Source: Dryomyza anilis (Eukaryota > Arthropoda > Insecta > Diptera > Dryomyzidae). Taken from it: a stretch of 64,000 nucleotides of DNA. Below the pieces are notes generated by a model, which saw only the letters and a program-made list of their open reading frames with translations, was not told the DNA's origin and did not search any database. The position numbers and the translations under genes were made by a program. Location: NCBI GenBank assembly GCA_951804985.1, contig OX638133.1:48958829-49022828 (forward strand). The letters run 5' to 3'. This document shows, in pieces, positions 33,495 through 45,009 of this stretch (position 1 is the stretch's first letter; every line of letters begins with the position of its first letter).

Positions 33495-34060
33495 CAGTCC
33501 AATAAGCAGAGATTATTGTGCGCAGTGGCAAAGCCTGAAGCTACAAAATGGTTGTTAGTACCGTGTTTGGGAAACTGAAAATGGCAGATCTGCACGAAAT
33601 TTAATTGTTGTTCCCAAATCAAAAATATAAGAGATAGTACTGAAATGCCATTGTGGATCCAATGGATGTCACTTGAGCATTAATAAAACGGTTGAAGAAG
33701 TCAGAAAACATTTCTATTGGGTGGGATATCAGAATTCGGCCGCCTATTGGATTCACAGATGTAAGCAATGTGTATCCGCAAAAAGAAAACCCGTCAGAAG
33801 TTGCGGTAAGATAAATCAGCACATTGCGAACGTACTGCAATGGATGGGCAAAAGCCGATTCCAAAAAGTGTTTTGCGTAAGAGAAAAAGTGAAGACCGAG
33901 ACGAGTTGCATCATTCCTTAAGGCAGAGGATACAAATTCCAAGTAGTAAGATAAAGTCCAGATACGACTTGAGAGCAAACTCTGAGGGGTTTAAGGAAGG
34001 AGATCTGGTTATGCTTTGTAGCCCGCCACGAAAGGTCGGTGCCGTATAAAGAGAGAGAGG
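33495..34060 (+). pseudogene. Integrase remnants of copy 2
   Basis: Matches 27282-27834: zinc-binding region (HLSINKTVEEVRKHFYWVG with CKQC) in the frame around 33640-33920, then a tail fragment (SRYDLRANSEGFKEGDLVML) at about 33954-34030. The catalytic core is absent, and frames and stops differ between fragments. Confidence 0.75.
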
Positions 34061-34102
34061 ATTAACATCTCTTCGGGACGAACAGATTTAGGTGGAGGGC
34101 AG

Positions 34103-34625
34103 TGTTACGAAAAGGGGTAATTTTACCCACTGTGCAAGCATTCAACAATAATAAATGAGACGCAAGACAATTCAGCGCACTAAGCAATGTGTTAGAAAGA
34201 GACGGAAGATCATTCAGCGTTCTGATTAATGTGCGAAAAAGAGATGGAAGATCTGCACATGAGTGCGAATGAGATGCCAATAGCATGCGTCATTCACGAA
34301 ACGAGTAGAAGGTTCTCGAAACAAGTCGAAGCTTGTCGAAACGTGTCGAACTGATGCATGCAGTATATAAGGGAGCCGCATCTGAGGTACAGCACTTCAG
34401 TAGTGATTGTCAAGTGGTCGAGTGCAGCTCGTGTGATAAATGTCAAGTTAAATTGTGGACATGCAGCAGTTGTTAGAATTTGTTATTAGTAAAGTTGTTT
34501 ATTAAAATGAATTAATAAAGTTAATTGTTATAATTTAAACCAAACATAAGAGTGTTTTTATTTTGTACACAGTCCAGAGACACGAACTTGTAGAACTGTT
34601 TTCAGTAGACGGAATTTTCGTAACA
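34103..34625 (+). repeat. 3' LTR of Gypsy copy 2
   Basis: Nearly identical to 27880-28401. TATA box as cagtatataaggg at about 34362-34374. The preceding purine-rich tract aggtggagggcag is at 34090-34102. Confidence 0.9.
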
Positions 34626-35261
34626 ATATATTCAAAAATATATACTTCAAAAAAATGTATGGTTTCTTTACAAAAATGTTCATTGTATATCATTTTTTTG
34701 TCGAAAAATGTTTTTTTTGTGTTGAAAAATTTTTGTTTGGAACAATATTTACGTTATTTTTGTCGAAGAAAAATTTTTTTCGAACTACAATTATTATTCC
34801 GAACTACAAATTTTAACAATTTTTTTTTTAAACAATTATTTTTCAACTTTTTATTTTAGCAATTCTTTTACATACATAGTTCAAAAATATTTTTGTTTGT
34901 AAATTTATTATTATATTTTTTAATAAAAAATACATTTAAAAATATATATATAATATATATAATATATCTTATAACGCAAAACGAAAAAAAAAAAAATAAA
35001 TTCCTCAAAAAAGCGTCAGAAATTCCAACGAATTCCTCTACGTTTATTTTTAGGTTTTTTTAATATAATTTTTTATTAATAACATTTTAAAATGAAATAA
35101 GACCCTAAATCAATAAGGCCCCAGAATTGGTGTATATTTGTGTTATGAAATAAGACCCCGTTTCTTTTTCTTACAAAATGTTGAACTATGTACAACAATT
35201 TTATACATAACATCTGAACCCGTTGAACTACTTTTACATCGTTCGATAAAACTCAACTTTT

Positions 35262-36193
35262 GGCTGCACACACGAGAAAATCCTGTATGTTCTTAAAGTT
35301 CGCTAAAAAATAATATAATCGTGTTTCCCAGTTTTTCTGGACCAATTCGTTAAAGGGGTTTATTTGCATTTGAAATACATGTGCATATCAAATTTTTGGT
35401 CGAATATTTGAAAAAAGTTGGATGTAGTTCATAGCTGAGACATCATTGAGGAAAAAAATGAAAATGGTTGTACGCTATTAATTCGATAACAGCTTTTATT
35501 CGCATTTAAATAAATTTGAATAAAACCTTCAAATGAATTGATATTGGAAAAATGCTTTTATATCCATACTCAAAGAAATCTCAGCTACAAAATGAAGGGT
35601 GTAAACGAAATCATTAATACATTTTCTTTAATTTATAACTTAAAAAGTTAACACGGTTAAAAAAATATGTCACAAATGTAGAACAATACTCCATAGTTTT
35701 TAAAAATAGTTAAAGAATTATATTTTTGAATGAGTTTAGGACCAATTTCCGTATTTTAGTCTTCCAGCCGTTGGACACTCTTTCTTCTAACATTTTTGAT
35801 AACACTAAATCAACTATCGCATTTTTATTTCAGTTTAACAATATTTCAATATATTTTGAAGAATGTATTTTATATAAGCCAAAAATTTTAAATCAGGACC
35901 TAGCTCAGGGCAGTTTGGAAGGTTACATCCTTTTGAACAAATTATATAATATTGGTCTATGTGGGTTTCAACAGTCCCTCGCTAGTTTATTTGAATTTTA
36001 ATCCATTTTTTCGATTTTATTTGGAACTTTAAATAATATTAGTTTAAATCTCATCTTTGCTTTTTGAAAATATGAAATATATTAAATTTTTTTGACACAT
36101 CTCTTATTGATTGTTGGGCTTAGAACCAACATTTTACTTTCACCGCAAATTTACTATTCATAAATCTTGATTTTCGACCTGATTTACATTTAC
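35262..36193. other. Spacer, no gene seen
   Basis: AT-rich DNA. The plus frame 35726-36001 (91 codons) has no recognised motif and is probably chance. Confidence 0.4.
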
Positions 36194-36207
36194 TATTTAA
36201 GAAGATG

Positions 36208-36521
36208 ATGTAGTGTCGGTAGCTCGTCTAGTTAATGCGTTGGACTACGAGTAAAAAGTCGCTGGTGCGTTCGACTACGAGCCGAAAGGTCCGCGGTTCG
36301 ATTCCCAGCGACTGCCAACATCTTTTTCATAGAAAACGTTTTTCTATGCGACGCTACCTCTCGGCAGTAAATGGCAAACATACGAGAGTAAAACATTGCC
36401 TATGATAAGCTCTCACCGCCGTTCGGATTCGGCAATAAACTGTAGGTCCCACCAATTTGAGTACAAATATAACACGCACAGCTCAAATGGTGAGAGAGCG
36501 CCAAACTATTATTATTATTGT
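36208..36521 (+). mobile_element. tRNA-derived SINE, variant head, with 14-bp target duplication
   Basis: Flanked by perfect 14-bp repeats tatttaagaagatg (36194-36207 and 36522-36535), the signature of LINE-driven insertion. The head has gtcggtagctcgtctagtta (A-box region) and ggttcgattccc (B-box), with an extra copy of gcgtt.gactacgag between them compared with 39843. The body matches the other SINEs, and the tail is (ATT)n. It is not a working tRNA gene. Confidence 0.9.
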
Positions 36522-36751
36522 TATTTAAGAAGATGGTCTCTTGAAACCGAATTGTAATATTTCCTGCAGTATCCCTGCAATAATTGCATGCATTGTAGAA
36601 CGGTTAGCTTATCAAAATATCCAAAATGTATTTTCCCACTTTTTTTTATTTATTTTTTTTTTTCGACGACATGGTCGTTTACTTATAACAGATATCTTGT
36701 TAATTTTTTTGTTTGTCATAAATCAGAGAATTTTTAAATTTATCTAATTTT

Positions 36752-38880
36752 TATACCCTACACCAGGCATGTCAAACTCATTTGGCATCACGGGCCGCAT
36801 TGGCAACTCTAAAGATGAGGCGGGCCGCAATTGTGTACCATACAAAAAAAAAAATTCGCTCGTTTTTTACATTTGGTTCTTCTGTTGGAAAATAAAATAT
36901 AATGTTAAGATGATAACATTTTCCATTGATCCTCGTTTCAAACACCAGAGACAATTTTGTAAAATAGATCTAACAATCATACAAAATTGTTTCAATTTTT
37001 TATGTCCGCAAAATCGTACGATATCTAATTAGCTTTTGTACCAATATCGAAGGCCAAATCGTACTAAAACTACAAAAATAGTTTAAAGCGACATATCGCC
37101 GATTTTTTTTTTTTTTTTGAAACGATAATAAAAACGATTCTGGATTAATATTGCATCAAATAGTTCAAATATATAGAGATATATTTCAAAAACATTGCGA
37201 TGTGGAAACGAGGTCGAATTTTGGTATTCTAATTAGTTCGAGAAAACTTCGAGGCATAAATCACATGGCAGACTTACCAAACAAATTGAAAAAGTTTTTT
37301 TTTTTAAATATCGTATATAAATTTGATATTTATATAAATTTCAAATTTATATAAATTTGAAAAGGGTTCCTTTTTATGTACAACTAATTTAAATTACAAG
37401 GACAATCCATTGATTAGAGATGTACGGAGTTAGAAGTTATAACAAAGTTTATTTTATTATCCTTATAATGGAGTTTGCAGCATTCTACGGTCAAGAGTTT
37501 TTTTCTACGACCACAAAAAGTGATTATTGATTAATTTTTTGAAACTTTGGACCACTCTATCTCTGGAGAAGGTGAGTCTGGAACTCTGATAGATTTGGTG
37601 TGGAATGTCTCTAAACAAAAAGTTTTACTTACTAAAAAAAATATGAATACAATTTCAATTTTTACAATGCAAGACTCTTGTCTACAAATTTTTGATTCTT
37701 GTTTGATTTTGATTGCGCCTTTATTTTATACTGGTGCTAATTCCGAAAATGGTTTTGTTAAATATGTGTTTAAAATGAAAATTATGATAATAAATTAAGA
37801 CTCGAGTCTTCGAGTCTCAATTTCTCATTATTAAATTTTGGAAAATATAAAAATATTGATTTTTTTTAAATAAATTAATAAGTTTTTAACCAAGAATAAA
37901 TGGTAATCTTGATTATGCCTCCGTTATTTAATATAATAATCATTTTAACGCCTAAAAATAAAAATTTTTAAAATTTTTCAATTCTTAAAAATATATTTTT
38001 CTTATATTATTTAGAAAGTCTTCGCGGGCCGCACAGAAATGTTGACGGGCCGCGTGTTTGACATGCCTGCCCTACACCTATCAGGTACAGGGTATATTAA
38101 CTTTGTGCATATATTGTAACGCCCCTTAGGAGGCGTGTCCGGTATGGAAAAGTATATATATTCTTGATCAGCATCACCACCCGAGTCCGTTTAGCCATGT
38201 CCGTCTGTCTGTATGTCTGTCTTGCCGTCTTGTTGTCCGTATACACGATAACTTGAGAAATACTGCTTAGAATGCCAAAAGTTAGTTTTGTTAATGTAAA
38301 TGAGCCAAATTGTTCAACGGACACGCCCACCTCCCATACAAGTCACTTTTATATAACTCTTTACGAACCAATAACTCGAAAAGTATTCAAGATATACTTA
38401 TAAAATTGAAAACGTATTGTTAGAATTCACCTAAAAATATGTGATCCAAAAATGGGCGTGATACGCCCACATTTGATTTGTTTATTACTTCTCGTTTTTT
38501 CATGGTGGACATTTTATTCGCAAATTTTTTAAAGCAAAATTATGAAATATTAGCCTTAAATCTCTACATATGTTTTAAAAGTGGGCGTGATCCGCCCACA
38601 TTTATGTTTCAATATTTTTTTAATTATTTTTTTTTTACTTTTACATCAATTTTTTAAATTTATGATATATACGTCGTCAGAAATTTCATATGTAAATAAT
38701 ATTCTGAGTGTAAAAATGTTCAGCATTATTAAGAACTTGAAAGGTAGGTATACAATTAAATTTCCCACATTAATATTCACACCAAAGTGTAGGGTATTCC
38801 ATAGTCGGGCCCGACCGACTATAAAATAAAAGTCCGTCCCATGTGACCGAACTTACCCATGTGACCTAATTTTCCCAACT
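36752..38880 (+). repeat. mini-me-like repeat, diverged copy split by a hAT-like element
   Basis: It starts ttataccctacac (36752-36763), is interrupted, resumes at 38078 (ctatcaggtacagggtat) with the TA core (agtatatatattcttgat), GTCY tract (gtccgtctgtctgtatg) and ends ccatgtgacctaattttcccaact near 38878. The middle contains gggcgtgatccgcccaca-type short palindromes not present in the 45-kb copy, so it is another subfamily. Confidence 0.7.
36764..38069. mobile_element. hAT-like DNA transposon, degenerate, 8-bp target duplication
   Basis: Inverted ends: caggcatgtcaaactc at left and, reversed, caggcatgtcaaacac at right; both subterminal regions carry cgggccgc. CCCTACAC flanks it exactly (36756-36763 and 38070-38077). 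Eight-base duplications and a CAG-type start are the hAT hallmark. The 1306-bp interior has no intact transposase, but FSIDPRFKH near 36930-36950 resembles the conserved DPRFK motif of hAT enzymes, so it may be a decayed autonomous copy. Confidence 0.85.
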
Positions 38881-39386
38881 CGTTTTCATTATTTGCTTTG
38901 ACCGCATTTGAATTTGTAAAAATAATTTCTTTTACACCCTTTATGTGCCGCAAACATTTTTTTTATTATGAAAATATGTTATGTATTTTCATTTCAAATT
39001 CAAAGATAATTTGAAATCAAGTTGAATATTAAAGTCTACTTTTTTTTGACAATTTTCGTAAATAATAAAACGTCAAAAGCTGATTTTAATTTCAAAGTCG
39101 ACTTTCGCCATTGCTTTTTGAGATATATCATTTTGAAATAAACTTTATATTGATAACCACACTAAAATCAAATTTTTGGCAATTTTACTATCTTTTAAAT
39201 GAGACTTCACTGTTTTATTTTGCTTCACTATTGCTTAAGTTATGTTCAATTGATTAACACGTCTTAAGCGATATTTATATATATTTTTTCAAATTTAAAT
39301 CACCAAATCTCTTAAACCACACCATATGGGATAATAAAACTTTACCAATATCCTTATATATTAAAAAAAATGTTTTTTTTTCCAAA

Positions 39387-39465
<79 letters not shown>

Positions 39466-39842
39466 ATATAAATTTTGAAGTTGAATAAATAAATTTTCAC
39501 GAAAAAATAGAAAAATTTTCCAATTTACCAATGTTATGAAAATATTTTTATGAAATGTAAGTACAAATTTCAAATGAAATCGATTGGTTTTATTTAATAT
39601 TTTCTCAAGTTATATAAATTTCGAAAATTTTTCAAAACCTTTTTCAATTTATTGCTAGTTTTGTATATGTTCAATTGTCAAAAAAGTTCTACGTATTTTC
39701 ATTAATGGAATTCTGTTTTTATTACGAATAAACCAATTTGCTCGGACCCTAACTAGACTATGAAAAATGAAACTTTATAAGAAGATCGTACAACCGATAT
39801 CTTACCTAGTTTAGGCCTCGTCAGATATATTCATGAATATGG
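38881..39842. other. AT-rich spacer with a simple repeat
   Basis: No gene seen. An A-run followed by (TA)n occupies 39384-39463; open frames across it are artefacts of the simple repeat. Confidence 0.5.
39384..39463. repeat. A-tract and (TA)n microsatellite
   Basis: About 20 adenines followed by about 30 TA units. Confidence 0.95.
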
Positions 39843-40156
39843 GTAGCCGCGGTAGTTCAGTGGTTAGTGCGTTGGACTGCGAGCCGAAAGGTCCCCGGTT
39901 CAAGCCTGGACTGGGGCTAACAACATCTTTTCATAGAAACATTTTTCTATACCGCGCTACCTCTCGTCAGTAAATGGCAAACCTACGAGAGTAAAACCAT
40001 TGCCTATGAAAAGCTCTCACCCGCCGTTCGGATTCGGCAATAAAGTGTAGGTCCCACCACTTTGAGTACAAATATAACAAGCACAGCTCAAAATGGTGAG
40101 AGAGCTCGGCCGAAGTTCTATACAGGACTGTAGCGCCAAACTATTATTAATATTAT
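39843..40156 (+). mobile_element. tRNA-derived SINE, full-length reference copy
   Basis: Head: gtagccgcggtagttcagtg (A-box region) and ggttcaagcctgg (B-box), the internal RNA polymerase III promoter. The body of about 240 bp contains ctacctctcgtcagtaaatgg and ctctcacccgccgttcggat, then gcgccaaactattattaat as tail. It is the least damaged copy here and defines the family. The head is tRNA-like, but the sequence after it shows that it is a SINE. Confidence 0.9.
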
Positions 40157-41150
40157 GGCCAAACAGAAATCTATCTTCCCTACCCCCTTTATTATAAAGT
40201 TAGCTAAAATCCCATCCACGAGCAATTCCTGCGCACGGACCTGAATGATTCATGTCTGAAAAACAATAAACATTGATTCATTTCTTAAGAAAAATGACAC
40301 AGTTTAATATTCAGTTCGTTTTTTCTAACATACGTTTGTGAAATTAGTGTGAAACAAAGTTTCTTTCATTAATCGATTTTAATACTCACAAAAAAATACC
40401 TTTTAAACGTTTTTTTTTATCTCTTTGTACTTTTACAGTCTTTTTTAAGTATTTGTTTATTAATAATCGATATTACAATTTTTCGTTTAACAGAAATATA
40501 TTTTAATTAAGTTTTAATTAAGTGTGAGTTGTGTTTTTTTGAATATTCGACACATGCAAATAAAAATCTAATAAAAATAGCTAAAATGTCTAACATAAAA
40601 AAGTGGCTAAATTTCCCGCTAATAGTATTCTCAAAAATTAAAAAAATCCGAAAATTGGCTACATCTAGCCATAAAATGACTTCTTTGTCAACACCGATGT
40701 CATCCCGCAAGGTGCTAGACGAGGGGAAGAGGATTTTTAGGAATAAACCTTAAAAGAAGATCAGAGCAAGTGATAAAATTATATCTCATTTGTGAGCAAG
40801 TACAAAACAAACATTCACCGATACTACTCTATCTTTCCCCCTCCTTTTAACCTATCATCCCTTCTTACGATCAACACTGTGCTTTGCAGGGGCATCCCCT
40901 GAGCGTTGGTTAATTTGTAAAATAACAAAAAAAAAAAAATTATCACATAATTAGGATTCTCGAAAAAATATAAAACTTTACCGTTTAAAGTATTTAGTTT
41001 GATTCATAAACAAAAAAATTACAGCTAACTCTTTTTTAAGTGAAAACATTATTAAAAAAAATTTATTTTACAAAATAATATGAAAGTACACCCCTAACAT
41101 AAAAGTTTACATTGAGATGTGGTACAAACAAGAAAAAAAATATTAGGAGA
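40157..41150. other. Spacer, no gene recognised
   Basis: AT-rich. The plus frame 40529-40753 (74 codons) shows no family motif; a few less AT-rich bases lie at 40835-40910. Nothing more can be supported. Confidence 0.4.
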
Positions 41151-41363
41151 ACGCCAAAAACGATTTTTTTCATAATAGCTTTTTTAGTTGAGGAAAGGTC
41201 TCGGCAGTTAATATATTTGTCCTATAGGTTTAATTGACATCTGAGGTCAACTTCAATCGGAGGTCAATTATGGGACAAATGTGTTAACCGCTAGACATTT
41301 TCAACGGTATATAAAAGTTCGGACATCAAATAAAAGAGCTATAATGAAAAAACGGTTTTGGCG
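41151..41363. repeat. Imperfect hairpin, about 90-bp arms
   Basis: cgccaaaaacgatttttttc at left is answered by gaaaaaacggttttggcg at right, and gacaaat motifs mirror each other near the centre (ggaggtcaattatgggacaa). It resembles a small palindromic MITE; no target duplication was identified. Confidence 0.6.
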
Positions 41364-41371
41364 GGTTCCAA

Positions 41372-42151
41372 AATAAAATTGTATTTTTTGTTTTGTATAA
41401 TCTTTCATTTTAGGGGCGGACTTACAAAAAAAAAATTTTTTTGTATGGAGACTGTCCCGGCCTAATGTACACTTTCAATGTTTATTGCATACATTTTATT
41501 TTGTGGTGTTGAAAAACTTATGTTTGGAACAATAATTACGCTATTTTTGTCGAAGAACAAGTCAACAACTGATCTAACCCCTGCAAAACCGGTCGAACTT
41601 GGTATGGGCTAGTCAATTATTGTTGGGTCATGTCAATAATTTTTTGATTGGTTTCATACGACCATTCATGGAAATGGACGTGGAATACATTTTTTTTATA
41701 TACCCATTTTTGTAAAAAGTTTAACAGCCAAATCATGTATCTCCCGACAACAACGAATTCTATTGAACATTAAAAACGAGTGACACAAATTTTCTGTCAT
41801 GAATCACGACACGCACAGTGTGCCCAAACGCTCTTAAATCGGGTGAAAATTAGTATTTTCGGAACCACTCCACCGATTTTAAAAATTTAAAAAGTGTTGT
41901 GCAGAGAGAACTTAAGTTTGTACCTTGGAGTTTGTACCTTTAATGGTTATGGATAGATATATTCAGTCAAATTTTATGTTTTTTGTTCTAATTTTTTTAT
42001 TTTTATTTTTCTTCTTTTTCAAAAAAAAAGTATTCAGAAACTATATACAGATAGTCATAATATTTGTCGCATAGATACCTTGAAATCGCTTATTTTCAAT
42101 GATATCAAACACTTATATATTTACTTTACATATGTGTGCAAAATGACATAT
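41372..42151. other. Spacer with a small dispersed repeat
   Basis: 41506-41561 (gttgaaaaacttatgtttgg ... atttttgtcgaagaac) resembles 28496-28551 and 34720-34775. No gene seen. Confidence 0.45.
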
Positions 42152-42181
42152 TAGCTGTGTTCCCGTGGCGTGTGATCTAGA

Positions 42182-42902
42182 CATAGTTGCCAGGTCTTTA
42201 TCCCACAGAATCAATAAAAAAATACCTTTGCCATTTAAAAATACCACAAAACATCCCACGCAATTTTAAAAATACCACAAAAATATAATAGATAAAAAAA
42301 CCGTAAAAAATCCCACAAAATTTAAAAATGTATGAAAATAGACTCTAAAATAATAAAATGTGTATTATTGAGAATAATAGACCATATGTATTTTTAAAAT
42401 TATACTCTTGTATGATTTTTTCTTTTATAAATTTAAATTTTATGAATTTAACTTATAGATTGTTTTTGAATGATATCTTACTTAGAACCTCCTTCCAGGG
42501 GAGCTTTTTCAATTTTTTTTACGACCAGCCATAACAACGTTCAAGATTCAAAAGCAACCGAAATTTACCAAAATAACTGTCATCATAAAGTAGCATGTTC
42601 ATTTCTTTGTTGTCATAAAATGGCATTTCTTTTTATATTGATGCGTTTGTAACTTAGAGGGGTCGAATATGATTGTTACGAATATTCGCTTAAATTTTTT
42701 TTTGGGTGCATAAATTAATTAATTTTAGACATATTACATGATAATTGATTGCATGTATTATTTATACATAACAAAATCGTATACTGTAAAAAAATACCAC
42801 ATAAATACCACGTAGAATTTAAAAGTACTGTGTTATTTTTTATCCCACGGCAATTAAAAAATACAATAAAAGGTATTTTATCCACACTAACTGGCAACTA
42901 TG
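42182..42902. mobile_element. hAT-type MITE, 721 bp, 8-bp target duplication
   Basis: Inverted ends catagttgccag at both termini; GATCTAGA duplicated exactly at 42174-42181 and 42903-42910. The interior is rich in atcccac and ataccac motifs, with no transposase. The duplication length points to a hAT-type helper. It lies just inside the left terminus of the foldback-like element. Confidence 0.85.
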
Positions 42903-43400
42903 GATCTAGAGCCATTGCTCTTTTTTCTATACAAAACATCAACAAACAATAAGAACTAAATCAAAAGCTGGTTCTATCTAGTTCAATCGAATGCTGCCAA
43001 GTTTTCTCTGAATAAAATAGTTGGCAACGTTAGCATATTTGACATAACCGAAATTATTTCAATATTTGATAAAAAAAATTGTCATATTGCCGGGAAATTT
43101 AGTGGTTTTGTTTTATTTGAAGCTGATTAGTTCTATACCGTCGCGCATTATAAAGTAAAACGTTGCTCACTTTGTATTAAAGCGCGTGGTCTGTTAAAGT
43201 TTTATTCCGGTCGGAAAAGTGCAGTTGAAATGGCAAGTGAAGTGCAGTTCGTGCTTAACTAACTGGAAGTAGCTGCTTAAAAAACTTCTTCAAATTTGCA
43301 TGCCAACGACATTTAACCAATTTATATTTCGAATTCCAAATTCGGACTGAACTGCAGCTTACCGACCACTTTCCAAACAAATAATAAAATTACCACGTTC

Positions 43401-43542
43401 TTCCAAATACAAATGTAGTAAGATTTTATAATACGCCGATCGGGCTCTTGTGACTCTAATAATCGAATACGTTCCAAATACAAATGTAGTAAGATTTTAT
43501 AATACGCCGATCGGGCTCTTGTGACTCTAATAATCGAATACG
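43401..43542. repeat. 71-bp direct duplication
   Basis: ttccaaatacaaatgtagta ... ctctaataatcgaatacg occurs twice in perfect tandem (43401 and 43472). The two copies look identical, so the duplication is recent or has been homogenised. Confidence 0.9.
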
Positions 43543-43894
43543 TTCCTTCCTCTTAAACCAAAAAGATAACTATGATTTAAGAGGACGTTCCTTTAACAGA
43601 TAAATTGACATGTTTCTGGCTAAGACCGGGCGTTAAAATGCGTTTTGTCAATGGATGAAGTACTTTAAGTAGTTTAATCTTTGGACCTACAATGATCTAC
43701 TTCAAACTGCTTAAAGGCCGTAGTCGCCTCAACTTGAACGTTATGCATTTTTTAAATTGCAGAATTTTGAGCACTTTTCCAGCTAATAATGAAAACGGAA
43801 TTGTGTAAATTGCATTTGAACCCACATTTGAACACAAGCTACTTTCAAATAATATTTGTCGAGATGTCATGAAAATGGCAGAAAGGCCGAGTTC

Positions 43895-44815
43895 GTAAAA
43901 TATCCCTCAAAGATATTTATCATTTTATATCCCTCATAAAATGAGGGATATAAATTGATGAAAAAAAATGTCCATCATTGAGCGATATTTTTATTTTCAT
44001 CATTGATGAGAAAAAATATATCGCTCAATGATCGATATTAAATCTCATCTCAAAAGTACTCAGCATGATGAAAATAATATGTATCTTCAATTTTTCTCAT
44101 TATTGAATGATTAGAAAAAGTAGAACGTAGCGAATTCTCATCATTTGAAGATGAAAATAAATGATGAGAAAAGATGAAAAAAATGATGAGAAAAAGGATG
44201 AGAAAAGATGAAAAAAATGATGAGAAAAAGGATTAGAAAAATGATGATAGAATGATTAGAAAAATATGAGGACAAATGAGAGAATGAACACATCCGATTG
44301 CTGCTGAATGATATGTAAGCAATGGTTTCGACATGTCCATTAAAAGATGAGATGCTCCACATGTCCAGGATGACCTTGGACAAATTTTTTTTTTCATTAT
44401 TTTTTGAAATGTTATTAAAATGACTTTGGACATGTCCACTGGATGATAAGGTGCTCCTGGACTCGTTCTGGACATGTCCATGATGATCTTGGACAAAAAA
44501 AAATATATTTTTTCATTATTTTTTGAAATGTTATTAAAATGATTTTGGACATGTCCACTGAATGATGAGGTGCTCCTGGACATGTCCATGATGACCTTGG
44601 ACATTTTTTTTCATTGTTTTTTGAAATGTTATTAAAATGATTTTGGACATGTCACTGGAAGATGAGGTACTCCTGGACATGTCCATTATGAACTTGGACA
44701 AAACAATTTTTTTTTTTCATTATTTTTTGAAATGTTATAAAAATTATTTTGGACATGTCCACTGGAGAATGGATGAGGTGGTCACAGGCATGTCTAGGAT
44801 GACCATGGACATTTT
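43895..44815 (-). repeat. Left arm of foldback-like element (minisatellite)
   Basis: The outer part is gatgagaaaa-type short repeats (44140-44275). The inner part has about four units of a roughly 100-bp repeat, each with ggacatgtcc, a gaggtgctcctgg-like block, gtccaag-type text and a (T)n-attattttttgaaatgttat stretch. It is the inverse of 47575-49225; for example gtagaacgtagcgaattctc at left equals the reverse of gagaattcgctacgttctgc at right. Confidence 0.9.
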
Positions 44816-45009
44816 TATTTTTGGGTTGTTTTTGTTCGATGAATATCTGATTTTGTTTAAATGAAAATACATATATTCGGGATAGCCACAAAATTGTTTT
44901 ACAACTAAAATTGACTAAAATTCTGTTTTCCAAAATTCTGTTTTTCCAAAATTCTGTCTTCCAAAATTCTGTTTTTAATAAAATTCTGTCTATAAAAATT
45001 CTGGTTTTT

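Larger units (their letters stand above)
30322..34625 (+). mobile_element. Ty3/Gypsy gag-retaining derivative (copy 2) with internal duplication
   Basis: Same element as 25126-28401, with LTRs 30322-30842 and 34103-34625 and ATAT on both sides (30318-30321, 34626-34629). Its 5' LTR shares the distinctive changes of the 5' LTR of copy 1, and likewise for the 3' LTRs, so the two elements are one insertion duplicated later. A segment from the end of the 5' LTR to the middle of gag is repeated with a period of about 1004 bp (30636 and 31640). Protease, RT, RNase H and integrase core are missing. Confidence 0.9.
29024..35260. repeat. Tandem segmental duplication, unit 2 (6.2 kb)
   Basis: Second copy of 23813-29023, with scattered substitutions and small indels (for example around 30109-30200 versus 24890-24990). 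It is about 1.0 kb longer because part of the Gypsy element is duplicated again inside it (period about 1004 bp). It ends at caacttt 35260, after which single-copy sequence tggctgcacacacg begins. The flank 34630-35260 has no gene. Confidence 0.9.

Noticed and set aside
39843..39920. tRNA-like sequence with A and B boxes
   Set aside because: It continues into a conserved 240-bp body and ATT tail present in several copies, so it is a SINE head and not a tRNA gene. The same applies to 6841, 16860 and 36213.
43130..43270. Possible promoter and ATG (atggcaagtgaagtgcag) in the left flank of the foldback-like element
   Set aside because: The frame closes after ten codons and no splice donor could be justified.
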